Shown one piece after another: positions 9,457-16,107 of a stretch of DNA of 16,107 nt. This DNA comes from Rhodocyclales bacterium (lineage in GTDB: Bacteria > Pseudomonadota > Gammaproteobacteria > Burkholderiales > Rhodocyclaceae). Below the pieces are notes generated by a model. That model saw nothing but the letters and a program-made list of their open reading frames with translations, did not search any database and was not told the DNA's origin. Position 1 is the first letter of the stretch. Each line of letters begins with the position of its first letter. A program made the position numbers and the translations under genes. Location of the stretch: NCBI GenBank assembly GCA_021413665.1, contig JAIOPW010000103.1, positions 1 to 16,107 of the forward strand, written 5' to 3'.

Positions 9457-10022
9457 TCCTTGCCCAGCAGATGCTCCTTGAGGTCGTCCTGCACCGGCTT
9501 GTCGCCGAGCCAGATGCGCAGCAGGGCGCGATAGAAGTCTTCACCGGCGATGTCGTTGCCTTTCTGCGCGCCGTTGAAGGTGAGGCGGGTGCCGCTGTCG
9601 GGCAGCCAGTCGAGGTTCACCACCGATTTTTCCGGCGCGTTGCCGATCGTCAGCATGGTGCTGCGGAACTGGTCGATCTTGGGCTGTAGGGTTTTCAGCG
9701 CCGCCTCGTCGTGGTTGCTCTTCAAGGCTTCGAGCAGGGCGTCGACGAATTGTTCGGCGGTGAGTTCGCGCAGGGTGACGATGGCGATGCGCTTGGCACC
9801 CTTGGCGTTGATCGCGTCGGCTGCGCTGGCCGCCTTCTGCGGCAGGTAGAGCCCGATCGCATAGACCTTGAAGAAGGCCCGCTTGCGCATGCCGGCGCCG
9901 TTGATCACCGTGTCGCCGGCGCCGACTTTCGTCTTGTCGTCGAATTTCACGCCGGCGATTTCGGGTGCGGCCAGCGCGGGGAGGGAAAGGGCCAGCAGCA
10001 ACAGGGTGAGCAGCTTCTTCAT
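9453..10022 (-). CDS. Chalcone isomerase-like periplasmic protein
   Basis: This 189-residue exported protein has a clear signal peptide (MKKLLTLLLLALSLPALA before APEIAG). The mature part fits the bacterial chalcone-isomerase-like family: an N-terminal GVKFDDKTKVG strand, INGAGMRKRAFFKVYAIGLYLP, then IVTLRELTAEQFVDALLEAL, and a C-terminal GEDFYRALLRIWLGDKPVQDDLKEHLLG. Bacterial members are not known to act on chalcones; binding of a hydrophobic or fatty-acid-like ligand is a plausible family inference only. A good ribosome site (GAGGAGA) precedes the ATG. It lies first in a two-gene unit with the CoA-transferase and faces the DUF4139 gene. Confidence 0.88.
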   Translation of the reverse strand: MKKLLTLLLLALSLPALAAPEIAGVKFDDKTKVGAGDTVINGAGMRKRAFFKVYAIGLYLPQKAASAADAINAKGAKRIAIVTLRELTAEQFVDALLEALKSNHDEAALKTLQPKIDQFRSTMLTIGNAPEKSVVNLDWLPDSGTRLTFNGAQKGNDIAGEDFYRALLRIWLGDKPVQDDLKEHLLGKE

Positions 10023-10117
10023 TGGTTTGTCTCCTCAGGTAAGGGGTGGTTCTGCGCCAATCATACCGCCACCGCAGGCGTGCTATGGTTGCGCGCTTGA
10101 CCGGAAGGGGGAATTCC
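10023..10117. promoter_or_regulatory. Divergent promoter region (candidate -10 boxes)
   Basis: This 95-base spacer serves the chalcone-isomerase-like gene (minus) and the DUF4139 gene (plus). On the plus strand TGCTATGGT at 10081-10089 resembles an extended -10 element, 28 bases before the ATG. On the minus strand TATGAT at 10065-10060 resembles a -10, 37 bases before that start. Neither has a good -35 at the usual spacing, so both are weak predictions. Confidence 0.3.
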
Positions 10118-11542
10118 ATGCAAACCAGCATGCTGGGTGTCGGTGTATTTCTTGCGGCGGGCCTGGCCCATGCCGCCGAACCTGTGCGCGACGTGGTGTC
10201 GTCCGCCGCCGATCGCGAGGCTGTTGCGGTCACGGTGTACAACGACGACCTGGCCCTGGTGAAAGAGCGCCGCAAGGTCGATCTGGCGTCCGGCCTCAAC
10301 CGCCTTTCGCTGCGCGAAGTGGCGGCGCAGATGCGGCCCGAGACCGCGCTGCTGCGCGCGGTGAGCGGGCAGCCACTGGGCCTGGTCGAGCAGAATTTCG
10401 ACTTCGACCTGCTGACGCCGCAGAAGCTGCTGGAAAAGTACGTCGGCCGCGAGGTCACGGTGATCCGCCCGCATCCGACCAATGACAGCGAAAAGCGCGA
10501 ACGCGCCACGGTGCTGGCCGCCGGGCAAGCGGGTTTGCCAAACGTGGTCCTTCGCTTCGCCGACCGCATCGAAACCGGCGTGCCCGGGCGTCTGGCCTTC
10601 GACAGCGTGCCGCCCAACCTGCGCGACCGGCCGACGCTCTCGGTCCTGCTCGAAGCCGGCGGCGGCAAGCAGGCGGTCGAGCTGTCCTACCTCACCTCCG
10701 GTCTGTCATGGAAGGCAGACTATGTCGCCAACCTGTCCACCGACGGCAAGAGCCTCGACCTCAACGGCTGGGTGACGCTGACCAACCGCAGCGGCGCCGG
10801 TTTCGACAACACGACATTGCAACTGGTGGCCGGCACCGTGAACCGGGTGCGCCAGCCCGCCCCGCAACTGGCCTACGCCATGGCGGCCCCGGCACCGCGC
10901 GCCAAGGGCATGGAAGCGACGCAGGAAGCGCTGATGGATTACCACCTCTACAGCTTCGAGCGGCCGACCAGCATCGCCGACAACCAGACCAAGCAACTCG
11001 CCCTGCTTTCCGCCAGCGCCGTGCCGGTGCGCCGTGAATACCTGCTGGCCGGCAACGAGTACTACTACCGCGACCGCTACGCGCAGATCGGCCAGAAGCT
11101 GAAGCCCGCCGTCTTCCTGGAATTTGAAAACAAGGGCGCGCAGCTCGGCAAGCCCCTGCCGGCCGGCATCGTCCGTGTCTATGCGCGTGACAGCAAGGGC
11201 GCGGCGCAGTTCGTCGGCGAGGACCGGATCGAGCACACGGCGAAGAACGAGAAGCTCAAGCTGCGGCTGGGCGAAGCCTTCGACATCACCGCCGAGCGCA
11301 AGCAGACCAGCTACCGGAAGGTCGCCGACAACCTCAGCGAATCGTCATGGCGCATCGATCTGCGCAACGCCAAGGACGAGGCCGTCGTGGTCAGGGTGCA
11401 GGAGCCCATGCCCGGCGACTGGGAGATGGCGCAGGAGTCGCAGAAGCACAGCAAGGAATCGGCGCGCGTGGCGTCGTGGAATGTTGCCGTGCCGGCGGCT
11501 GGGACGACGGTGCTGGAATATTCGGTGCGGGTGAAGTGGTAA
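10118..11542 (+). CDS. Exported DUF4139 domain protein
   Basis: This 474-residue protein begins with a signal peptide (hydrophobic GVGVFLAAGLAHA before AEPVRD) and should be periplasmic. VTVYNDDLALVKERRKVDL at the mature N-terminus and the LRLSYLTSGLSWKADY-like block (here VELSYLTSGLSWKADYVANL) followed by GWVTLTNRSGAGFDNTTLQLVAG are the hallmarks of DUF4139 proteins, which also include eukaryotic mucoidy-inhibitor A-like members. The C-terminal half is rich in beta strands and ends in VLEYSVRVKW, normal for the family. No function is established. The start at ATG 10118 is backed by AAGGGGGA just upstream and by the signal peptide; the frame is open for 24 codons before it. Confidence 0.85.
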   Translation: MQTSMLGVGVFLAAGLAHAAEPVRDVVSSAADREAVAVTVYNDDLALVKERRKVDLASGLNRLSLREVAAQMRPETALLRAVSGQPLGLVEQNFDFDLLTPQKLLEKYVGREVTVIRPHPTNDSEKRERATVLAAGQAGLPNVVLRFADRIETGVPGRLAFDSVPPNLRDRPTLSVLLEAGGGKQAVELSYLTSGLSWKADYVANLSTDGKSLDLNGWVTLTNRSGAGFDNTTLQLVAGTVNRVRQPAPQLAYAMAAPAPRAKGMEATQEALMDYHLYSFERPTSIADNQTKQLALLSASAVPVRREYLLAGNEYYYRDRYAQIGQKLKPAVFLEFENKGAQLGKPLPAGIVRVYARDSKGAAQFVGEDRIEHTAKNEKLKLRLGEAFDITAERKQTSYRKVADNLSESSWRIDLRNAKDEAVVVRVQEPMPGDWEMAQESQKHSKESARVASWNVAVPAAGTTVLEYSVRVKW

Positions 11543-11559
11543 TAGTCGGCGCTGATGAA

Positions 11560-11577
11560 GCCCCTGCGCAGCAGGGC
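11560..11577 (+). terminator. Possible hairpin after DUF4139 gene
   Basis: GCCCCTGC (11560-11567) can pair with GCAGGGC (11571-11577), with one bulged C and a loop of about three bases, 17 bases past the DUF4139 stop. No U-tract follows, so intrinsic termination is doubtful. The remaining bases up to 11714 show no convincing gene. Confidence 0.3.
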
Positions 11578-11714
11578 GGTCAAGCAAAGTGCGCTTTCCT
11601 CGCCGCTGCGGATGGCGGCACGGCGGCCTTGTGCCTGTTGCAGCGGTTCAGGTTTGCGGCATCAGGTCGGCAATGCCGCGACACGAGACGCTCCGCACCG
11701 TCGAGCTCGCGCCG

Positions 11715-12410
11715 CTAAACTGCCGGCCGCCCGGATGCCTCGATCATGTCCCGCCAGTAATGGGTTGTGACTCCGCTCCCGCGTTGGTTGCTGAACGCGG
11801 CGATGGCCCTGGCGAGCGTCTCTACCGGAATGGACCGATATTTGGCGGAAGCGCCGACCATCGCCTTGTCGACCAGCGGAAGAAGCGGAATCAGAACGGA
11901 TTCTGCCCATCGTCGATCGGCCCGCTCGGCGATGATCATGCCGGGACGATAAATGGCCAGATCGGCAAACCCGAGCGCCTTGAGGGCCTCTTCCGTGCGG
12001 CCTTTCAGGCGGGCGTAAAAGACGGACGAACGGGCGTTGGCGTTGGCCGCGGAGAGGTAGGCGAAGCGCGTCGCCCCGGCGGCGCGGCCTGCCGTGGCGA
12101 AATCCAGAACGAACTCGTGGTCGATTCGGGTCATCGCCGCCTGCGAGCCGGCGATCTTCAGGGTTGTGCCGAACGTACAGTAACAGTCGTCGAGCTCCAC
12201 CTCCTGAAGGCTTGTCGCCAGATGATCGAAATCGACCACGCGATTTTCAAGCTTCGCGTGGCGCAGGCCGGTCGCGCGACGGCTCAGGGTGATGATCTTG
12301 CTGTAAGCCGGATCGTCCAATAGCAGCGGCAGCAGCTTTTGCCCCGTGGCTCCGCTGGCCCCCAGCAGGGCCGCGATTCCTGGCCGGTTCTCAATCGCGG
12401 CGGGCGGCAC
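11715..12410 (-). CDS. NAD(P)-binding oxidoreductase, atypical SDR (TIP30/HTATIP2-like)
   Basis: This 231-residue protein has an N-terminal Rossmann fold with the nucleotide-binding loop LLGASGATGQKLL (GxxGxxG) at about residues 15-27. RFAYLSAANANARSSVFYARLKGRTEEALKALG (in two blocks) carries the family Ser, Tyr and Lys region, and LAIYRPGMI follows, as in TIP30/YbjT-like atypical short-chain dehydrogenases. Such proteins are thought to be NADPH-binding reductases or redox sensors; the substrate is unknown. No nearby ATG exists; GTG 12408-12410 is preferred because GGGAG lies five bases upstream. It sits 52 bases after proA on the same strand and may share its transcript. Confidence 0.85.
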   Translation of the reverse strand: MPPAAIENRPGIAALLGASGATGQKLLPLLLDDPAYSKIITLSRRATGLRHAKLENRVVDFDHLATSLQEVELDDCYCTFGTTLKIAGSQAAMTRIDHEFVLDFATAGRAAGATRFAYLSAANANARSSVFYARLKGRTEEALKALGFADLAIYRPGMIIAERADRRWAESVLIPLLPLVDKAMVGASAKYRSIPVETLARAIAAFSNQRGSGVTTHYWRDMIEASGRPAV

Positions 12411-12462
12411 TATTGCTCCCGTCGGGTGGGTGGCCAGGGCGAACGGTCATGACCAGGGGATA

Positions 12463-13719
12463 TCAGGCGCGAACCTCGCCGTCGCCCAGCACGATCCACT
12501 TTTGCGAAGTGAGGCCTTCGAGGCCCACCGGGCCGCGGGCGTGGAACTTGTCGGTGGAAATGCCGATCTCGGCGCCGAGGCCGTATTCGAAGCCGTCGGC
12601 GAAGCGGGTCGAGGCGTTGACCATGACCGAAGCCGAATCCACCTCGCGCAGGAAGCGCATCGCGCTGGTGTAGTTCTCCGTGACGATGGCCTCGGTATGG
12701 GCGGAGGAATACGTGTTGATGTGTTCGATGGCCTCGTCGATGCCGGCGACGATCTTGACCGAGATGATCGCGGCGAGGTACTCGGCGTAGAAATCCTCCT
12801 CGGTCGCCGCCTTCGCCCGCGGCACCAGCTTCATGGTTTCCGCGCAGCCGCGGATCTCGACGCCATGGCTGGCGAGCATGGCGCACAGAGTCGGCGCCAG
12901 CGACACGGCGACGGCGCGATCAATCAGCAGCGATTCGGCCGTATTGCAGGTACCCAGGCGCTGTGTCTTGGAATTCTCCAGGATGCGCAGGGCCTTGGCG
13001 GGATCGGCCGCCGCGTCGACATAGACGTGGCAGTTGCCGTCGAGGTGCTTGATCACCGGCACCCTGGCTTCCCGCGAAACGCGTTCGATCAGGCCCTTGC
13101 CGCCGCGCGGCACGATCACGTCGACGTACTCGGGCATGGCGACCAGGAGGCCGACGGCCTCGCGGTCGGTGGTTTCGATCACCTGCACCGCCGCTTCCGG
13201 CAGGCCGGCGGCGGCGAGGCCTGCGTGCACGCAGGCGGCGATGGCCTGGTTGCAGCGGATGGCTTCCTTGCCGCCGCGCAGGATCGCCGCGTTGCCCGAT
13301 TTCAGGCACAGCGCCGCGGCGTCCGCCGTGACGTTGGGCCGCGCTTCGTAAATGATGCCGACCACGCCCAGCGGCACGCGCATCCGGCCCACCTGGATGC
13401 CGGAGGGGCGGCGCTTCATGTCGCTGATTTCGCCGATCGGATCGGGCAGGGCGGTGACCTGTTCGAGGCCCAGCGCCATGGCTTCGACGCCCTTGGCGGT
13501 CAGTGTCAGGCGGTCGACCATCGCCGCGTCGAGGCCGTTGGCGCGGGCTTCGGCAACATCGGCGGCATTGGCGGCGAGCAGTTCGCCGCTGCGCGCGCGG
13601 ACCGCGGCGGCCATCGCCAGCAGGGCCGAGTTCTTCGCCGCGGTCGAGGCGCGCGCCGTCGCCCGCGAAGCTTCGCGTGCCTGCCGTCCGACTTGCTGCA
13701 TGTAGGTCTTTACGTCCAT
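12463..13719 (-). CDS. proA: Glutamate-5-semialdehyde dehydrogenase (gamma-glutamyl phosphate reductase)
   Basis: This 418-residue cytosolic enzyme reduces gamma-glutamyl phosphate to glutamate-5-semialdehyde with NADPH, the second step of proline synthesis. Its length is within one residue of E. coli ProA. The family blocks are present: PLGVVGIIYEARPNVTADAA, GNAAILRGGKEA, VPRGGKGLI, and the active site LGTCNTAESLL with C258. The C-terminal RFADGFEYGLGAEIGISTDK and ARGPVGLEGLTSQKW are intact. ATG 13717-13719 shares one base with the holA stop (TGATG), so translation is coupled. The frame is open for 18 codons further upstream, but that part lies within holA. proB is not in the window. Confidence 0.95.
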   Translation of the reverse strand: MDVKTYMQQVGRQAREASRATARASTAAKNSALLAMAAAVRARSGELLAANAADVAEARANGLDAAMVDRLTLTAKGVEAMALGLEQVTALPDPIGEISDMKRRPSGIQVGRMRVPLGVVGIIYEARPNVTADAAALCLKSGNAAILRGGKEAIRCNQAIAACVHAGLAAAGLPEAAVQVIETTDREAVGLLVAMPEYVDVIVPRGGKGLIERVSREARVPVIKHLDGNCHVYVDAAADPAKALRILENSKTQRLGTCNTAESLLIDRAVAVSLAPTLCAMLASHGVEIRGCAETMKLVPRAKAATEEDFYAEYLAAIISVKIVAGIDEAIEHINTYSSAHTEAIVTENYTSAMRFLREVDSASVMVNASTRFADGFEYGLGAEIGISTDKFHARGPVGLEGLTSQKWIVLGDGEVRA

Positions 13720-14612
13720 CACCTTGTCCTGGGTTGCGTCAGGCGCAGCGCCATCTGGAGAAACTCGTCCCACACGTCGCCTTGCGCCAGACCCTTGATC
13801 ATGCGGTCAATCTTCGCCGCGTGCAAGAGCGCCGGGCGGGCGGCGCTGTTGCGCGCCTCGCTGGCCAGGGCCCAGAGCACCAGCGGCTTGGCCGCATCCT
13901 CGCCCTTGAGGCCTTCCAGCGTGCGCGCGGCGCGCACCGTGTCGCGGGCCTTGAGCGCGTCGCGCAGGTCGGACACATCGTAGCGGGCGACATTCATCAC
14001 CGCGCCTTCGATCTGTGCCAGCGAGACTTCGCCCGGCGGATAGAGCAGGCCCAGTTTCTGGATTTCCTGGTAGGCGGCGAGCAGGTTGCCCTCGACGTGG
14101 GCGGCGATGAACTCCAGTGCCGGCCTCGGCGCACTCTGCTTCTGGCGCGCCATGCGTTCGGCGATCCACTGCGGCAACCTGGCCAGCGGAGGTGCGTTGC
14201 ATTCGATGGCGACGCCGGCATCAGACAGCTTGGTGACCCAGGCCGCCTTCTTTGCCTGCCAGTCGAGTTCGGGCAGGGTGATCAGGGTGACGATGCCGGG
14301 GCCCAGGGTGCCGATGTAGCGTTGCAGCGCCTCGCTGCCTTCACGGCCGGGCTTGCCGGAGGGGATGCGCAGGTCGACCAGCTTGCTGCCGCCGAAAAGC
14401 GACATGTTGCCGGCGGCCATGAACAGGTCGTCCCACTTGAAACCCGTTCCGGCGACGATGACTTCGCGTTCCTCGAAGCCCTGCCTGCGGGCGGCGGCGC
14501 GAATGGCGTCGCCGGCTTCGATCACCAGCAGCGGCTCGTCGCCGTGCAGCAGGTAGAGCGGCGCCAGCGGCTTGTCCAGATGCGCCGCGAGCTGTTCGGG
14601 CCGCAACTGCAC
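13719..14612 (-). CDS. holA: DNA polymerase III subunit delta, apparently internally shortened
   Basis: The delta subunit is the wrench of the clamp loader that opens the beta sliding clamp. The N-terminal two thirds look normal: MQLRPEQLAAHL, LYLLHGDEPLLVIEAGDAIR, the FGGSKLVDLR segment, and ARYDVSDLRDALKARD. At 297 residues it is about 40-45 shorter than usual. The missing part lies between VLWALASEARN and LLHAAKIDRMIKGL: the family segment normally there, with an R-VW-(R)-K/R pattern and a helix-rich linker, is absent, and the frame is kept. This would remove part of the C-terminal oligomerisation domain. The GTG at 14610-14612, five bases after the lptE stop with GGAG upstream, is the start. 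Whether the product works, or the gap is an assembly error, is unclear. Confidence 0.88.
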   Translation of the reverse strand: MQLRPEQLAAHLDKPLAPLYLLHGDEPLLVIEAGDAIRAAARRQGFEEREVIVAGTGFKWDDLFMAAGNMSLFGGSKLVDLRIPSGKPGREGSEALQRYIGTLGPGIVTLITLPELDWQAKKAAWVTKLSDAGVAIECNAPPLARLPQWIAERMARQKQSAPRPALEFIAAHVEGNLLAAYQEIQKLGLLYPPGEVSLAQIEGAVMNVARYDVSDLRDALKARDTVRAARTLEGLKGEDAAKPLVLWALASEARNSAARPALLHAAKIDRMIKGLAQGDVWDEFLQMALRLTQPRTR

Positions 14613-14617
14613 GGTAC

Positions 14618-15202
14618 TTACTCCGCGACCTTCACCGGCTTCAGCTTCGCCGCCGCCAGGCGTCGCATCAACTGCTGCACCAGGTCGCCCTGCATGTCGC
14701 GCCAGAGCAGGGCTTCTTCCGATTCCTTGGACAGCACCAGGTCGTCGCTGAAGGTGATCTCGCGGCGCAGCGTGATGGTGCTGGACGGGATGTATTCGGT
14801 CGGACCAACCAGTGCCGGCGCATCGGTGTATTTGACCACCGGCGCGGCCGTGCCGCCGGGAACATTGGCATGCACCTTGAAGCTGAATCTTCGCACCAAC
14901 TGGAATTCGCGCGCGCGGCCGGCGGCGTTGAGCGAAAGAATGACCTTTTCGGTACTGTCGCCGAGCACCGAGAGGATGGCTTCCGCGTCCTTGCTGTCGG
15001 CGACCACCCGGGTTCCCGGCGAGGAGGCTTCGATGTTGCGCTTGAGCAGGGCGTAAAACTCGGATGTCGGCGCCAGCGAAAGGGCGATGGTGGTGAAAGG
15101 CAGCGTGTAGCCGGGCAGTTCGGCGCTGCCGCGCAACTTGAATCCGCAGGCGGTGAGCAGGCCGATCAGCAGCAGGATGACGGATAGTTTGGCGGCGCGC
15201 AT
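14618..15202 (-). CDS. lptE: LPS-assembly lipoprotein LptE
   Basis: This 194-residue outer-membrane lipoprotein plugs the LptD barrel and helps insert lipopolysaccharide into the outer leaflet. The N-terminus is a lipoprotein signal with lipobox LTAC and Cys19, followed by GFKLRGSAELPGYTLPFTTIAL, the usual LptE opening. REITFSDDLVLSKESEEALLWRDMQGDLVQQLMRRLAA towards the end (in two blocks) is typical of betaproteobacterial members. Sequence conservation in the family is low, but the lipobox, length and position between leuS and holA make the call firm. AAGGGGT lies just upstream of the ATG. It is 23 bases from the leuS stop. Confidence 0.92.
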   Translation of the reverse strand: MRAAKLSVILLLIGLLTACGFKLRGSAELPGYTLPFTTIALSLAPTSEFYALLKRNIEASSPGTRVVADSKDAEAILSVLGDSTEKVILSLNAAGRAREFQLVRRFSFKVHANVPGGTAAPVVKYTDAPALVGPTEYIPSSTITLRREITFSDDLVLSKESEEALLWRDMQGDLVQQLMRRLAAAKLKPVKVAE

Positions 15203-15225
15203 TGGTGACCCCTTAAAGCGTGTTC

Positions 15226-16107
15226 TCAGACGACGATGTTGACCAGGCGGCCGGGGACGACGACGACTTTCTTCGCCGGCTTGCCTTCCATGAACTTCTG
15301 CGCGCCTTCCGAGGCCAGCGCCACGGCTTCGATCGCCGTCCTGTCAGCGCCGACTTTCACGCGGATGTTACCGCGATGCTTGCCATTCACCTGCAGCACC
15401 AGCTCTTCCTCGTCCTGTACCAGTGCGTCGGCCAGCGGTTCCGGCCAGGGCGCGGCGAGGATGTCGGCGCCGTAGCCGAGCTCGATCCAAAGCGCGTGGC
15501 AGATATGCGGCGTGATCGGCGAGAGGATGCGCAGCAGGATGCCGAAGCATTCGGCGACCACGGCTTCACGGCCTTCGAGCTGCGGCGCCTTCTCCAGGCT
15601 GTTGAGCATTTTCATTGCCGCCGAGGCGACGGTGTTGAACTGGAACTTGGAAAGGTCGTAGTTGGCCTGCTTGAGCAGCAGGTGGGTGTCGCGACGCACC
15701 GCCGCCAGCCCGTCGGGCAGCTTCGCCGGCATCGCCGCGCGCGCCCTTGTCGCTGCCTGCGAGGCGTGGCCGAAGGCCCAGACCCGGCGCAGGAAGCGGT
15801 AGGCGCCCTCGACGCCCGAGTCGGACCACTCCAGCGTCTGTTCCGGGGGCGAAGCGAACATCATGAAGAAGCGCGCGGTGTCGGCGCCGAACTCGTCGAT
15901 CAGCGATTGCGGATCGACGCCGTTGCGCTTGGATTTCGACATGGTGCCGACGCCGCCGTAGTCGACCGGCTGGCCGTCGGCCTTCGACGTTGCGCCGACG
16001 ACATGGCCACCTTCGTCGCGCTTCAGGTCGACTTCCTCGGGAGCGAAATACTCGATGCCGCCCTTGTCGGTGCGGCGCGAGAAGATGTGGTTGAGCACCA
16101 TGCCCTG
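15226..16107 (-). CDS. leuS: Leucyl-tRNA synthetase, C-terminal third (partial)
   Basis: The 3' end of leuS, 293 residues, enters from the right edge; the catalytic N-terminus and editing domain lie outside. The visible start has VLNHIFSRR, then the signature loop TMSKSKRNGVDPQSLIDEFG (15931-15945 for TMSKS), which binds ATP in the class I active site. The anticodon-binding helical domain follows (FFMMFASPPEQTLEWSDSG, then LLRILSPITPHICHALW), and the C-terminal domain contains LVLQVNGKHRGNIRV. The first residue of the usual KMSKS is Thr, a change seen in some class I enzymes and not necessarily harmful. The end NIVV matches LeuRS. It heads the leuS-lptE-holA-proA run. Confidence 0.96.
   Translation of the reverse strand, partial: QGMVLNHIFSRRTDKGGIEYFAPEEVDLKRDEGGHVVGATSKADGQPVDYGGVGTMSKSKRNGVDPQSLIDEFGADTARFFMMFASPPEQTLEWSDSGVEGAYRFLRRVWAFGHASQAATRARAAMPAKLPDGLAAVRRDTHLLLKQANYDLSKFQFNTVASAAMKMLNSLEKAPQLEGREAVVAECFGILLRILSPITPHICHALWIELGYGADILAAPWPEPLADALVQDEEELVLQVNGKHRGNIRVKVGADRTAIEAVALASEGAQKFMEGKPAKKVVVVPGRLVNIVV

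Noticed and set aside
11345..11587. Minus-strand 80-codon frame at the end of the DUF4139 gene
   Set aside because: It overlaps the real gene antisense, is Arg- and His-rich, and has no recognisable family.
12445..12454. Perfect 10-base palindrome GGTCATGACC between proA and the oxidoreductase gene
   Set aside because: It is a single short palindrome, common by chance in this composition, with no second copy noticed nearby and no promoter element beside it.
12346..13983. 545-codon plus-strand open frame over proA
   Set aside because: It is an antisense shadow of proA and holA, which have clear motifs and normal starts on the minus strand.
13503..15056. 517-codon plus-strand frame over holA and lptE
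   Set aside because: It is an antisense shadow over two well-supported minus-strand genes.

Overview
This window is about 16 kb of GC-rich, densely packed chromosomal DNA, most likely from a betaproteobacterium of the Rhodocyclales type. That placement is an inference. It rests on the leuS-lptE-holA-proA gene order, the overall composition, and the look of the XerD, LptE and TAXI-TRAP proteins. No database search was possible. I see no rRNA, tRNA, CRISPR array, insertion sequence or phage gene.

Region 1 (1-5540) is almost all on the minus strand and, read 5' to 3', runs: TAXI-type TRAP solute-binding protein, fused TRAP permease, DUF1850 protein, HEPN-domain protein, MNT nucleotidyltransferase, Ogt-like DNA methyltransferase, xerD. 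From the permease onward every junction is a 4-base ATGA overlap or a 14-base overlap, so six genes look translationally chained. The permease reading frame is broken near 3558 by what looks like a small out-of-frame deletion. A HEPN/MNT pair, the architecture of type VII toxin-antitoxin modules, sits inside this chain. The tail of an unrecognised plus-strand gene (1-72) converges on xerD, with a perfect inverted repeat spanning both stop codons.

Region 2 (5541-8187) holds a divergently transcribed SulP-family anion transporter that carries a STAS domain and a C-terminal cyclic-nucleotide-binding domain. It is followed by a decayed RelE/ParE toxin gene with an internal TAG stop and no recognisable N-terminus.

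Region 3 (8188-11714) has a class III CoA-transferase overlapping a secreted chalcone-isomerase-like protein (both minus). Facing them across a 95-base divergent spacer is an exported DUF4139 protein (plus).

Region 4 (11715-16107), all minus, is the housekeeping run leuS (3' part), lptE, holA, proA, then a small NAD(P)-binding oxidoreductase. holA appears to lack roughly 40-45 residues of its C-terminal domain, in frame, which is surprising for a gene normally essential. Together with the TRAP lesion, this raises the question of genuine deletions versus assembly collapse.

The genes most worth a second look are the embedded HEPN/MNT pair, the two deletion-like lesions, the SulP-STAS-cNMP fusion and the ParE relic. 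No clearly new multi-gene system stands out.
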